From the NCBI GenBank assembly GCA_022559985.1, contig JAFJTR010000060.1, positions 1 through 64,000 of the forward strand: DNA of 64,000 bases. The letters run 5' to 3'. The translations under genes and the position numbers were made by a program. Positions within the stretch are counted from its first letter, which is position 1, and each line of letters begins with the position of its first letter. Under the pieces are notes generated by a model. That model was not told where the DNA came from. It did not search any database and saw only the letters and a list, made by a program, of their open reading frames with translations. Below, piece by piece: positions 1 through 10,115 of this stretch. The DNA comes from Parastagonospora avenae f. sp. tritici 18332-5 (taxonomy: Eukaryota > Ascomycota > Dothideomycetes > Pleosporales > Phaeosphaeriaceae).

Positions 1-1470
1 ACATACCGAACTAACAAGTACAAGCTTCTACTACTACATATACTAGGCTGCACTAACCTGCAGACGTTTTTCTCTGCAGGCTTCTGCTTCCTTAGTAACG
101 AGACACATGCAGACTACTATTAGGCAATCGCGAATTTCCTCTATAAGACTGGTGTGCCATAACTACGTGTATTTATTAGCGATTAGGAAGAAGCATTAAA
201 GATGTTAGCTCGCTCGCTACTTCTAGGAGTTCCTTAGCTCCTGTGCGTATAGCATATTAACAAAAACGTTCAGACGAAAGTGCAACAAACGTAGCAAGAC
301 GCTAATAGTGTGACAAAAGAGGAAAAGCAGAGGATTGCTGAACAAAGAGCTTTGTTTATGAAACGCTAGACTTAGGTATGCTAGCCCTTATTGTTGGGAG
401 CGCTCTAAGAAGACGCTTCTATATCACGTAGTCCTAGGCTAACTAGAGCAGTTAGTCTACGCGAAGAGGCTATTAGAGTTCTAATTTAAATAGAACGATT
501 TGCTTAAAGATTACAGTCACTAGTTAGAGCTATGCAGGTACCTGCAAGAGAATCAATACCTAACACGCACGGAGTGGGCAGCTGCGTAGACCTCTTATCA
601 CCGGCATTATAACACGATTACAAGCTTATTAGTTAAAGGGATGCATAAGGTCTTAAAAGACTACTTAATAACTTTAATAGGCGACTTGCTTCGTATTGTT
701 AGGAGGATTAAGCAGATAGTTAAGAGCTAATACAATAAGTACAGAAAGGAGATCGCTTCTTTGAGACACAGCACCAAGTTTCAGCACAAGCTCGAGTCCA
801 TGCTATTCCTGCCTCCTAGAATCCATGACGTCCTGACACTACCAGCTATTGAGCGCATTAGACAATAAGATTTGCTACGTTAGAAAGAACAAAAACAGCG
901 TCGTGGCGGGTATCCTTATTTAGGCCTCTTCGAGAAAACGAATAGTCTCCCTTGTCGTCACACGCTGCAGGAAATAATAGCTGCTAGATCTACGCTACGA
1001 TTAAATCACCTCTACGATGATTATTAGCGCTATTAACGTGAGCAAGGACCTTCGGTGTCTTTATCCCCTAGGCCGCACTAGTCTGTTCTTAAGCTACTTA
1101 TTGCTCAAACAAGAGGTGCGCTAAGGAAGAACGAAGCATCTACTCGCAGAGACCCCTCAGCTTTTAAACGACCTGTGCCGCCTTCTATTCCTCGCTTTTA
1201 ACCTGACTGTCAACACGAGGGCTAAACACTTGCTAAGGCTCTGCAGCAAGTCAGCACTTCTATCACTGTTTTAATTCCTACATCTGCACTAGGTATAGGT
1301 CCTGCAACTACCTGCATATCTGTATCAATTCCAGCACCAGCTCCTTTAACTTCTCTTATATCTCCTCTTTCATCTCCCCCTATAGCTGTCGCTGTGTTAG
1401 TAACTATAGCTTCGCCTCCTGTTTGGCAACCTCTAACATTAGATGAATTCCTAGCTGACATTAAAGGCTG
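1..1470 (+). pseudogene. MULE transposase pseudogene (C-terminal two thirds)
   Basis: Coding remains of the element above. Pieces in order: a zinc/WH motif region (about 238-275), a Lys/Arg-rich helical stretch (about 550-800), the LPCRH SWIM-like motif (about 947-964), then a Ser/Pro-rich tail (about 1040-1470). Pieces lie in different frames, so there are indels as well as nonsense changes. It cannot encode an active transposase. Confidence 0.7.
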
Positions 1471-1922
1471 AAGATCTTAGCCTGTTCTATATCAGTGCAA
1501 CGATATGATGTCAGCTACTAACTTTCTGGCAGAGACAGGGCAAGAGGAGGACCCTGCGGAGCTGGTAGAAGCGCGGAACATGGCTCTCGCCAAGCAAGGA
1601 ATTTTCGCTTCCTGCACACCAACTATGGCGTAGAACTATCATTTTAGAGACATGGAGGCGTTCTACTCTAAGAGATTCGCGCAAGTTAATGCGCAGAATG
1701 CACTTAGTAAGCCTCAGGATGAGCCTACACAGCGTCCTAAGCGAGCAGCAGCAGCATTAGCTTCAGAGGCTTAGAAGGATCTCGGCCTGCGGAAGAGATC
1801 TCAACGACACTAGAAGCGAACTGCAATAGAATATAGTAGCTACTACGAATCTACTAAGGCAGCTAAATATTGTTCTTTATGTGCTGTAATTAATTTATGC
1901 GCTAGTAGATATATAGTTAGCG

Positions 1923-1976
1923 TTGGGGACAAATCTCATCTTGGGGACAAATCTCAAAACCTTAGGGACAAATCTC
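1923..1976 (+). repeat. Three tandem copies of GGGACAAATCTCA
   Basis: The core GGGACAAATCTCA occurs three times in a row (starting about 1926, 1945 and 1964), with TTGGG or TTAGG before each copy. The array sits directly after the transposon relic, so it may be part of that element's terminal repeat. The opposite terminus lies outside the window. Confidence 0.7.
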
Positions 1977-2706
1977 AGCAGCCTTGAATCAATCAATCTG
2001 GGCTTGTGGCCTTCCGGGTATCCCTCATGTGCCGCGCCGGAGGTTCAATTTTGTTAAACTTAATTTCCCGAATTATCCCGGTGCAATGTCCCGACAATAT
2101 CATCCCGAAATTCGAAACAAATGACACGAATACATACTGTGGTTACGGGCAACGGTACAGCCCCTTTGCACGTCCGACGGGACACCCTACTGTCTTGGAA
2201 CACTGTTTGAAGTCTTTCTCTACATTTTAAAAAAGAGTATACATATCTTCTCTAGGTATAGACTATTAGATTCATCCTTAAAAAGAGATAGCTTACAAAT
2301 AAAAAATTCTACCAACAGCGTTGTGTGCTGAGAACACTTCTGTATCGCCCCGCAGTTCCACTGGACGTGCAAATCCTCTGTATTGCAGGTGGGTCTAGCG
2401 GCGGGAAAGAGCTGGCAAGGGGAACACAGACACTCGGCGTGATAAGTAAGCGAGAGCTTGCCTTCTTGTTCGTCAGATCCCTTGTGCGAGATTATTCGGC
2501 GGATTGTCATAAACCCATGCATAGCGGCCCACCTACAATACTTTTCCATGTAAACACAGTACGGCAACGGTCCGATGGGTCGCACCGTCGCTCATGCGTG
2601 TCACTAGCACCTATGCACTCTTTCCCAGGGTCTATCAATAGGCTCAAATTCACCGCGCGTGATACCGAGGCTCGATTATCAATTATTACGATGTCATCCC
2701 AGGCAA
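1977..2706. other. Intergenic, no gene seen
   Basis: 730 bp between the transposon relic and the regulator fragment. Several short frames exist on both strands but none has a recognisable motif or convincing splice structure. Confidence 0.5.
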
Positions 2707-3252
2707 TCACAGGCATTCAGATGCGGAAGCCTTCCAGACTTTGGAAAGTGTCTCCCGCACCTTCGCATCGATCTCATCCTGCAACGCGCCACCCTCGGCT
2801 CGCCTCTGTTCCACTTGTACCTTCTGCAGATTCTTTTGAATATGCTCCAGCCCCTGCTTCACGATGACTCGGCCTACTAGTTTACATTCCTCGCTATCCA
2901 ACTCAAACCGGCCTATCAGGAACGTGCTACTGCCAACCTCCGCCCGGCCATCGCCGCTGTCTCCGCTCTTTCGATGGTCTGGTGTCGCAAATTTTGCCTG
3001 TTCCGCGACATAGACCGTACAGAGAACGTCCAACTCACGCAGCAAAGCCATAGTGCGCAGCGGATCTGAAGAACACATCCTGCAGTCCATCATAGCAGCA
3101 AGTAGGTTGGACAGCTTCTGGTCAAGCTCTAACACCTTCTCTAGTGTGTCGTAATCTGCAACCGAATGCTGAAATCTGGCAGTTTCATGATTATCGTGGA
3201 GGCTCTCTTGTAATTTGCGACACATGCACTGCCTCGTTCGGTCGCTTAACAA
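2707..3252 (-). pseudogene. Orphan C-terminal half of an AflR-like Zn2Cys6 regulator
   Basis: A 181-codon open frame with the layout of the C-terminal domain of aflatoxin-type regulators: a Cys-x-Cys start (CMC near residue 10), a leucine-rich helix around residues 35-55 (LELDQKLSNLL), a second Cys pair (CRMC, about 57-60), and a late segment IGRFELDSEE...VIVKQGLEHI. The regulator at 4574-5791 shows the same order (CKC, CANHC, IGG, LVKLRL). No Cys6 DNA-binding region is visible upstream on this strand. An intron acceptor (CTACACAG) lies just before the frame at about 3261, so a short upstream exon is possible. I read it as a truncated paralogue. It could also be a small trans-acting regulator without a DNA-binding domain. 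Confidence 0.5.
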
Positions 3253-4573
3253 AGGGCCCTGTGTAGATAGTCAGTAAACACGAATATGATCAACGATCAT
3301 GCCGCACCTGGATGGTCATTTTCCGTATGAGGTATATTGGGGTCGCCTGCGGAACCTGAAGGTAGTGTAAGCCAATAAATCACCTTTGATACCTATGGTA
3401 CTTAAGCATTTGTTTTATGTAGCGTTGCCGCGTGTGAGGAAACATATGGGACACATTACTCGAGGCACCCGTTGTGCGTTGCCTTCTACCTGCCAATATT
3501 CCCAAACGCTAGCAGGAAGTTTTTAGCCGCGTTGGGCCTGATGTCATCGAGAGCAGTTCGCTTCCGGGCACATACCAATCGCGCTTTCTTCACCTTCCAA
3601 CTCAAGCCGCGCAAATACGTTGGATCGGATCATCTAGATGCAAGTTGCGGAGTTCATCGCGTACTCGTTATAGTTACCTCCTGTGCTCGCAAAGGCCGCG
3701 CAAGCGCATCAGGCGATCCATGCAAAGGCCAAATTTCGGGGCAACCAACCACCCTCAAGTAGTTACTGTTTCCTCAACCTCTTTCAGAGGCCATGCATGC
3801 GCATTATGGTGGGCCACGCGACCGTCGTATTACGTGCGCATAATGCACAACGGCGCAAACTCGTTACAATCTCCTCATCTTCTTGCACAGGTCAAGATAC
3901 GAGTCCACATACATAGTCTTACATGTATTACAGGGCTCCTGATTACTGCTTGGGCTTGTCTCAATCCGGATAATTAGTTAACCTGTCGGTACAGAATCTG
4001 TGAAGTCGACTCTAATATATGTATAGATGCATGGTCCTTCAACAGGGCCAGATCTTCATATCGACACAACAGGTACCAGTATTGGACAGAATTGACTAGG
4101 ATGCACGTTGGTGATTGAACACCCTGTACTTCTCTACCCCGAACGGATCGTCGTTAGCGACGCGGGACAGGACAAGGGTGTTTATTCAACACAAAACCTT
4201 TCAGTTAGAATCAGGTTCTACGTGTAGATATGGCTCGCAAATCGACGCTAACAGATAGTACACATAGGGAAGTGCAGGGAGGGTGTAGAGAGTGCCCAAA
4301 CGCCAAAGCGTATTTTCGTTAGAGGAGTGCATTGGTGGATATGAGTTCTAGTCCAGGTAGGATACTGATCGTGCATGAATTTGACGATTTGTGCAGACTT
4401 GCTACCATTCTTCCAATCGTGTTCCAACATATAAGCTCATGTTGATCGTGATGCAGGTGACACTGCAATTGCATTTAATCTCGAACGTTAATTTGCCTGA
4501 CGTAAACATTCAAACCCCCTAGAAGCCACGATTCTCGTAGCCAATCTCGCATAACAGTTGCTAAATTTCCGCT
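3253..4573. other. Intergenic, upstream of the cluster regulator
   Basis: 1.3 kb with only short overlapping frames on both strands and no recognisable domain. It holds the promoter of the regulator at 4574 and whatever remains of the 5' part of the broken regulator at 2707-3252. I saw no Cys6 motif here on either strand. Confidence 0.5.
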
Positions 4574-5791
4574 ATGGCGCCATCACCTCTGGACCCCCGC
4601 CGGCTGCGTAACTCCTGCGATGTCTGCACTGTATCCAAACTCAAGTGCAGTCGCGAAAAACCAGTCTGCCAACGTTGCGTCGACCGCGGCTGCCAGCAAG
4701 ACTGCAATTACAGCTTAGCACGCCGCCCAGGCAGGCGGCGGCGAACATCTCTGGTCTCAGACGACGGTCGATCATACCACCTCGACGCAGCTGTCAATGG
4801 AATGCGAATAGGGCAGGGCAAGGAAATGGTGCCGCTAACACCCGCCTCGACCTTTGCGGACCCGCTGCTCTCGATAGGGAAGCGTCACAATTCGATTCAA
4901 GACGCCGTTCAACAAAGGAATTTACGAGTCGGAGATGACGAGCACACGACTATGATGTCTCCCGGCATGACCTGGATGGAGTCACTTCTCAGCATACCAA
5001 TGGAAACAACATATTCCAATGGTAGTCGCGATGCCGAATCAATCGACTTCGAAGGCATCGATAATCTTTCGCTATGGGACTGGAGTTGGAGTGGCGTCAA
5101 TATTGGTACCTTGAATAGCCATAAATCTGCTTCTATGGCGCAGATGAGCGATATCCAGCCAGGTCAGGCCTTGCCCAGTGGTACGGAGGTTGGCGTCAAT
5201 TACAGTATCGGAGAACCAAGACAGGAACGATCTTCATCTCCGAGCTATTCTCTCGGTACAGCTGCCTCAAATCTGGTCTCGGATCTTTCCAAGGATGTCA
5301 ACTGCAAATGCTCTTCTCAGATCGGCCAGCTCATGTACCTGATCACCCTGCGGCGGGCAGCAACAACTCTCGTAGACGTTGTTTTTGCCGTTGACCAACA
5401 GTTGAACCAGACCAAAGACACAATTCACTCATGCGCAAACCATTGTTTGGATTCACCTTACATGAGTATGATGTTTTGTACTTCGATGAGCTGGGTGATT
5501 GAGCACATCGGGACGTATGTGCGTGATGTAGGCATAGCCGATGTGCACAATGGACAGGTCCCAGTCCTAACCATCGGCGGCTCAGCATTGAGCAAAGAGA
5601 TGTCTCGAGCGTGTTTTGAGGCATTGGTGAAGCTTCGTCTCAGGAGGATTTTCCAGACAGCACGAAGCTTGACATCCTCCAATATCGACGCGAATAGTAC
5701 GCTTTGGGATGGGGTCCGATCAACAGCAGGTGAAATTGGAGCCGCAGCGCAGCAGATGTTCGGAATGTTGGAGTTAAGAGGCTCATCTTAA
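4574..5791 (+). CDS. Zn2Cys6 transcription factor, AflR-type; candidate ABA-cluster regulator
   Basis: Uninterrupted 405-residue protein. Residues about 14-50 hold the binuclear zinc cluster: six main cysteines in the order C-x2-C-x6-C-x6-C-x2-C ending ...GCQQDC, followed by a basic linker (RRPGRRRR). This is the standard fungal DNA-binding module recognising CGG triplets. From residue about 245 the protein matches the C-terminal domain of AflR-type regulators (CKC, long helix LRRAATTLVDVVFAVDQQL, CANHC, VIEHIGTYV, then a helical end). It should act in the nucleus as a pathway-specific activator. It lies 585 bp before the aba1-like P450 on the same strand, which fits a cluster regulator, but the targets are inferred. 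No intron is needed. The ATG is in good context, just before the zinc cluster. Confidence 0.85.
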   Translation: MAPSPLDPRRLRNSCDVCTVSKLKCSREKPVCQRCVDRGCQQDCNYSLARRPGRRRRTSLVSDDGRSYHLDAAVNGMRIGQGKEMVPLTPASTFADPLLSIGKRHNSIQDAVQQRNLRVGDDEHTTMMSPGMTWMESLLSIPMETTYSNGSRDAESIDFEGIDNLSLWDWSWSGVNIGTLNSHKSASMAQMSDIQPGQALPSGTEVGVNYSIGEPRQERSSSPSYSLGTAASNLVSDLSKDVNCKCSSQIGQLMYLITLRRAATTLVDVVFAVDQQLNQTKDTIHSCANHCLDSPYMSMMFCTSMSWVIEHIGTYVRDVGIADVHNGQVPVLTIGGSALSKEMSRACFEALVKLRLRRIFQTARSLTSSNIDANSTLWDGVRSTAGEIGAAAQQMFGMLELRGSS

Positions 5792-6375
5792 GAGAAAGCA
5801 AAAGACAGGAGCAAAATTCATGGTGGACTGCGCGATGTTACGGGTCCAAATATTTGAACAGCAAAACTTGGAAGCGTCGAGGCTATGGCCTTATGTGCAG
5901 ATGCGTGGTGTGGCCCCTGGGGTAATTTGTTGGCACTCTAATCAAAATCCTCGAAAATTTTCAATACATTGATGAAATCACAATACGTGCGCCTCTTTGT
6001 GAGGCGTGTCCCGGACTGTTTCTGAATATTCTTCACAGCCGGCCGACTGCTAGCTGCCATCTGATCGCATGTGATCAAATTACCGAAGATTTGAGACTGA
6101 TTAGACGGAAAAAGTGATACTAATGGCTATCTATACCCACACAACCTGTTATATACCGACATTGGTCATGAAAGATTAAAGCCCGGGTCAATTGACATGC
6201 TTGGTAAAGCGCGATTTTTCCCCGACGAAATTCACAAACATGTATTATTAACCCGAATCTTGCCGCAAGATACAGCATCGGGAAAGCTAGTATTTCAGTC
6301 ATTCTCAATGCAAGAAGAGCTCCTAAGAAAATCTTGATAGAATTCTAGGCCGAGAAAATCCTGAGCTCGCAGACA
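5792..6375 (+). other. Intergenic; promoter of the aba1-like P450
   Basis: 584 bp without a gene. It contains the motif CGGGTCAATTG at 6184-6194, whose 11 bases recur exactly in the aba2/aba3 divergent promoter, and a related AACCCGAAT at about 6250. Confidence 0.5.
6184..6194 (+). promoter_or_regulatory. Candidate cluster motif CGGGTCAATTG (aba1 promoter)
   Basis: About 190 bp before the predicted aba1 start. The same 11-mer is at 14221-14231, and its 8-base core CGGGTCAA is also at 9263 and 9948. A CGG triplet is what a Zn2Cys6 protein such as the one at 4574 would contact. Function is inferred from position and recurrence. Confidence 0.4.
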
Positions 6376-8271
6376 ATGACAGAGCAATCATCTGAGGTAT
6401 GACGACTTAGTCGCACACTTGCTCTTCTGTTAATCGAAAGGATGTTAATCAGCTTCAACAGATCTATCTTGATCATATACTATCGTTTGTTCTTCTGAAC
6501 AGACAGCTAACATGCCACTTCGCTATAACGTTCGTGGTTCTCTGGGCGGTTCAGGATACTTTTCGCACATGGTGGCGTCTCCGACATATCCCCAACGCGC
6601 ACTTCACTACACCGTTTTCCTGCTTCTGGATTTGCCGCAACACATATAGTGGTCGCCAATACTGGGTACTCCGCGAACTCCATGCTAAACACGGTCCGCT
6701 CGTGCGCATTGGGCCTAACGAAGTCGCCACAGACGACCCTGAAATCCTCCGCCGAATCTCATCGACGCGCAGCAATTACCCTCGCAGTGACTACTATCTT
6801 GCTGGTCGATTCAACCCGTATCACGATAATCTGCTTACGATTTTGGATGTGGACGCGCACAAGAAGGCGAAAGCAAGGTCTTTGGCCGCGTATAATGGGC
6901 GCGAAACCCTTGGTCTCGAGGCCGCGATAGACGAACAGGTCAAGATGCTTATTGATGTCATACGAACCCGATACACCGAAGGTGTGGTACAATCATCCGG
7001 TAAAAGCCAGAACATTCTGGATTTGAAAGCCATGACGTGCTATTTCACCATGGATGTCATCACGCGGCTCGGATTTGGCAAGGCAGTTGGGTACCTTGAG
7101 GATGAGAAGGATCACTATGAGTTTCTCGAAACCGTGGATGGACTTTGGCCACAGATTTCAACAATTGCTGACGTACCTTCCTGGATTCGCAAACTTCTGT
7201 TCTCGCCCTTCATACTCAAATTGATCGGGCCGAAGAGCACTGACAAGACTGGCTTTGGCGCGTTAATGGGGTAAGCTCTTAGCTGGTTTTGACTCTATAT
7301 AACGCCACTCTTCTTTTAAGAATACCCACGCTAACACATTTTCCTTTTAGTTTTGCTGCTGATCAGGTTCAACGTCGCTTCACATCACCCGATAAGAGCA
7401 AGAGGGACTTTCTGGTAAGCCTTACTCACCATGCTCTTTGAAGCCCAAGTAGCTTTTGGAGTTAACAACATTGATGCAGTCATCATTGATAGCACGTGGC
7501 TTCACCCAGGAAGAATGCCAGTCGGAGGGCCTACTTCTCCTGCTCGCTGGAAGCGAGAGCACTTCAAATGCATTGCGTTGTACTATTGTACATATCATAA
7601 GCTCCCCAGCGGTTTACAACCGGCTCGTCGCTGAGATTGAGGACGCTATCCGATCGGCAAAAGTGGCGTACCCCATTACCTTGGAGCAGGCCCAGAAATT
7701 GCCGTATCTACAAGTACGTCTTCTCTGACCAAACAGATATTTGTTGACCTTTTCGCTAATGATACTCCTCCCCAGGCGGTCATCTACGAAGGCATTCGCA
7801 TGCGTCCTCCAATCCTCTCTTTCTTTCCCAAAGTCGTACCCGCGAACGAATCACCAATCTTCCACGGCAAGATACTACCCCCAGGCACATCCGTAGGCAT
7901 GAACATGTCATCGATGCTAAGATCACCCGCCCTATTCGGTGCCGATGCTGAGGTGTTTCGTCCAGAGCGGTTCTTGGAGGTAGACAATGAGACACGCAAG
8001 CGGATGGAGCTAGATGTTGAGATGGTATTCGGCCATGGGGGCTGGGTGTGCGCGGGTAAAACTATCGCAATGATGGAGATAGCTAAGGTAGTTTTTGAGG
8101 TACGTTCTTGGTTTTGGAGATGAAGTTGTTGTTGTAATGGTATCTAACGAGGGACAGACCTTTCGAGTGTTTAACTTACAGCTCTTAAATCCATTCCAGC
8201 CGTGCGATGCAATCGGCTATGGCGTCTTCTTCGATAAGGGATTGAAGGTGAGGGTATCGGCGAAGAGTTGA
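6376..8271 (+). CDS. aba1: Cytochrome P450, BcABA1-like (ABA pathway)
   Basis: Six-exon model: 6376-6396, 6507-7270, 7351-7414, 7480-7713, 7776-8099, 8158-8271, giving 506 residues, normal for a P450. Internal introns are 58-80 nt with GTAAGY/GTACGT donors; the first (110 nt, GTATGA donor) supplies the only sensible ATG, because the long first frame otherwise opens at GTG. Motifs: hydrophobic N-terminal anchor (ER membrane), I-helix AGSESTS, ExxR as EGIR, haem loop FGHGGWVCAG with its Cys ligand. The protein resembles the pisatin-demethylase-like class to which BcABA1 belongs. In Botrytis that enzyme oxidises alpha-ionylideneethane to alpha-ionylideneacetic acid. The symbol rests on cluster context and remembered family likeness, not on an alignment. 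Confidence 0.8.
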
Positions 8272-9262
8272 GAAAATCGGAAATTGCGTGCTCTGGACGT
8301 TCCGACAACACCAAACATCTGGTTCGCGCTATCGTAACGGGCACTGCTGCAGTCATCATTGTTCTGATTTTATTCTTTTTCTACGTGCTCGTCAGACTCT
8401 ATAAAGAAGAGGCATGGAATGGATTTACCTAGGTCGAATCACCTAGCTATCTGTGACTATCTACTCATACGAAGTAGATCGAGAACATCCGCGATAGTCT
8501 CATCAAACGCCTCTTTCAATAAAGGTCAATTCTCATCGCATGTAATGTAATGCGTATGTGATAGAGTGGTCGTGAGTGACTGCTCAACGCCGACCGTCAT
8601 TGTGTGCCAACCAGATGCAATCCAAACTAAGCCAGCCAGGACCGGCAGAACTCGGAATACAAAGTTTGCATGCCCTGCAGCTGTTGAGACCTTACATTTG
8701 GCTATATTCTGAGTAGTTCAAAGCCATCTCACCGCTGGGAAACAAGTCGTTGAACAGACTTCCCACCCTTCCATGCCTTGGAGGGGTTCAATCCCCAGAG
8801 CAGGCCTTCTCGTGGCTCCAACACCACAACCGTAACATCTACAGGACGTCGTATGTAGTCTTGGTCATTAATCTCGCACTCGAAGCTCTCCACAGAGACG
8901 GCGACGAAAGCCCGTAATCGGACCTTTGCATAGTCCGCTCACATGCATCTCCGCAGCGCCAAGAAAGGAAATGCGGAGACTGTCGGATCTTAAGTATCGT
9001 CAATATCCCAGCTACGCGACCAGACGCACTGATCGCGGCCCCTGAGCGGCGCTCAGACCAGAGCCCCTGAGCCATCTTTTCCGTAGTTCTCCTCCTTCGT
9101 ACATCAATCAATCAGAACAATCACTGAACAGTATGCATTCCTAGTTATCGTTATTTCCCTTCTCGTACTGAGTGCAAAGCCAACCAACAGAGACTGTGAT
9201 TGGTATGCATATGCATTGCCATGACTGTTCTCTCGGCCGGAGTATTTATCGATCCAGCGGCT

Positions 9263-9270
9263 CGGGTCAA
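9263..9270 (+). promoter_or_regulatory. CGGGTCAA copy between aba1 and the ALDH
   Basis: Exact 8-base core of the putative cluster motif, about 850 bp before the ALDH start. By distance it is the weakest of the four copies. Confidence 0.25.
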
Positions 9271-9947
9271 AATATTGGCGGTTGCATCGTAGGGTCTCAT
9301 TGACAGCACTGAGGACAAGAAGGGTATCGAGGGTAATGGAGTCGTTGAATATTTCTCCATTATTGGCAAAGAAGCGGTAAAAAATACGATGCATGACAAG
9401 CAGGCACAGAGTCCAGATCTAAGTTGATATTGTACTGAAGGCGACAAGTTGGTCAATAAGTCAATGAGGCGTCAGCATGCCACACTACGTGAGCTGCAGT
9501 AGGAGAGTCTGTGGATTGCTGTTCTCGTCAGTCTCTTTCTTTCTCTCCATCTGCTACAAAGACCTTGTAAAGTCATCGAAGCCTTGGATAAGCATCATTG
9601 ATATAGTGGCTGATCTTGCGTAGCAGGAGTAGTGATTGCTTGGCCTGGATTGAAGCATTGGCAACGTATCACAAACAGATGCTATATTCTTTGCTTGCTA
9701 CGAGCTCTAAGCACTGTACAAGCTCTGATGGCTTGGTGGAGACATATCCACGACGGACTAGCCTTTCATAAGAGCCTCGTCACTGATCAGTAGGATATGA
9801 TGGACATGTATGAAACCCTGGAAGTAGTCCATCCCATGGTCGGATTTAGCACTCGCAGTTCCCAGGCAATTCAACGATTACTCCTAAAATTGGGGCTGGT
9901 TGGATTCGATGCGGGTTATAGGCAGTTGATCCACATTAAAGCCCCGA

Positions 9948-9955
9948 CGGGTCAA
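9948..9955 (+). promoter_or_regulatory. CGGGTCAA copy in the ALDH promoter
   Basis: Exact 8-base core 161 bp upstream of the ALDH ATG, close to the distance of the copy before aba1 (about 190 bp) and in the same orientation. Confidence 0.35.
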
Positions 9956-10115
9956 AGGCGCATTTGCGTATCGGAATAATGTGTGCCAAGCGTACTACGA
10001 TCGCAGGGTAAATAGACGAGGGGCAAAGTCAGGCTGTACGCAGTATCAAAAGTCCCAGCCTTTTCTGTCATTGAAACATTCGATCTACTTTGGGATAAAA
10101 TAACGCAGCTGAAGC

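Larger units (their letters stand above)
1..1976 (+). mobile_element. Relic of a MULE-type DNA transposon, RIP-like decay, cut by window start
   Basis: The stretch has no usable open frame, yet conceptual translation in shifting plus-strand frames gives recognisable pieces of a fungal Mutator-like (MULE) transposase. At 238-273 it reads L-C-V-stop-H-I-N-K-N-V, the MULE motif CxWHINKNV with its Trp codon now TAG. At 560-840 a long helical segment follows. At 944-970 the SWIM-like piece S-L-P-C-R-H-T-L is seen. Many TAG stops fall where CAG or TGG is expected, as repeat-induced point mutation (CpA to TpA) would make. The 5' part lies outside the window. The three short repeats at 1923-1976 probably belong to its terminus. 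Family assignment is by motif only. Confidence 0.75.
8272..10115. other. Long intergenic region before the ALDH; two CGGGTCAA copies
   Basis: 1.84 kb between aba1 and the ALDH. Short frames on both strands carry no recognisable domain. A plus-strand frame overlapping the P450 end (about 8215-8432) encodes one transmembrane-like segment. A 7-bp inverted repeat CTCCGCA/TGCGGAG is at about 8950-8977. CGGGTCAA is at 9263 and 9948. A decayed gene is possible but I cannot identify one. Confidence 0.5.

Noticed and set aside
8775..8800. GGGGTTCAATCCCC resembling a tRNA T arm/B box
   Set aside because: The loop is one base short, and no A box or acceptor stem is present at the right distance.
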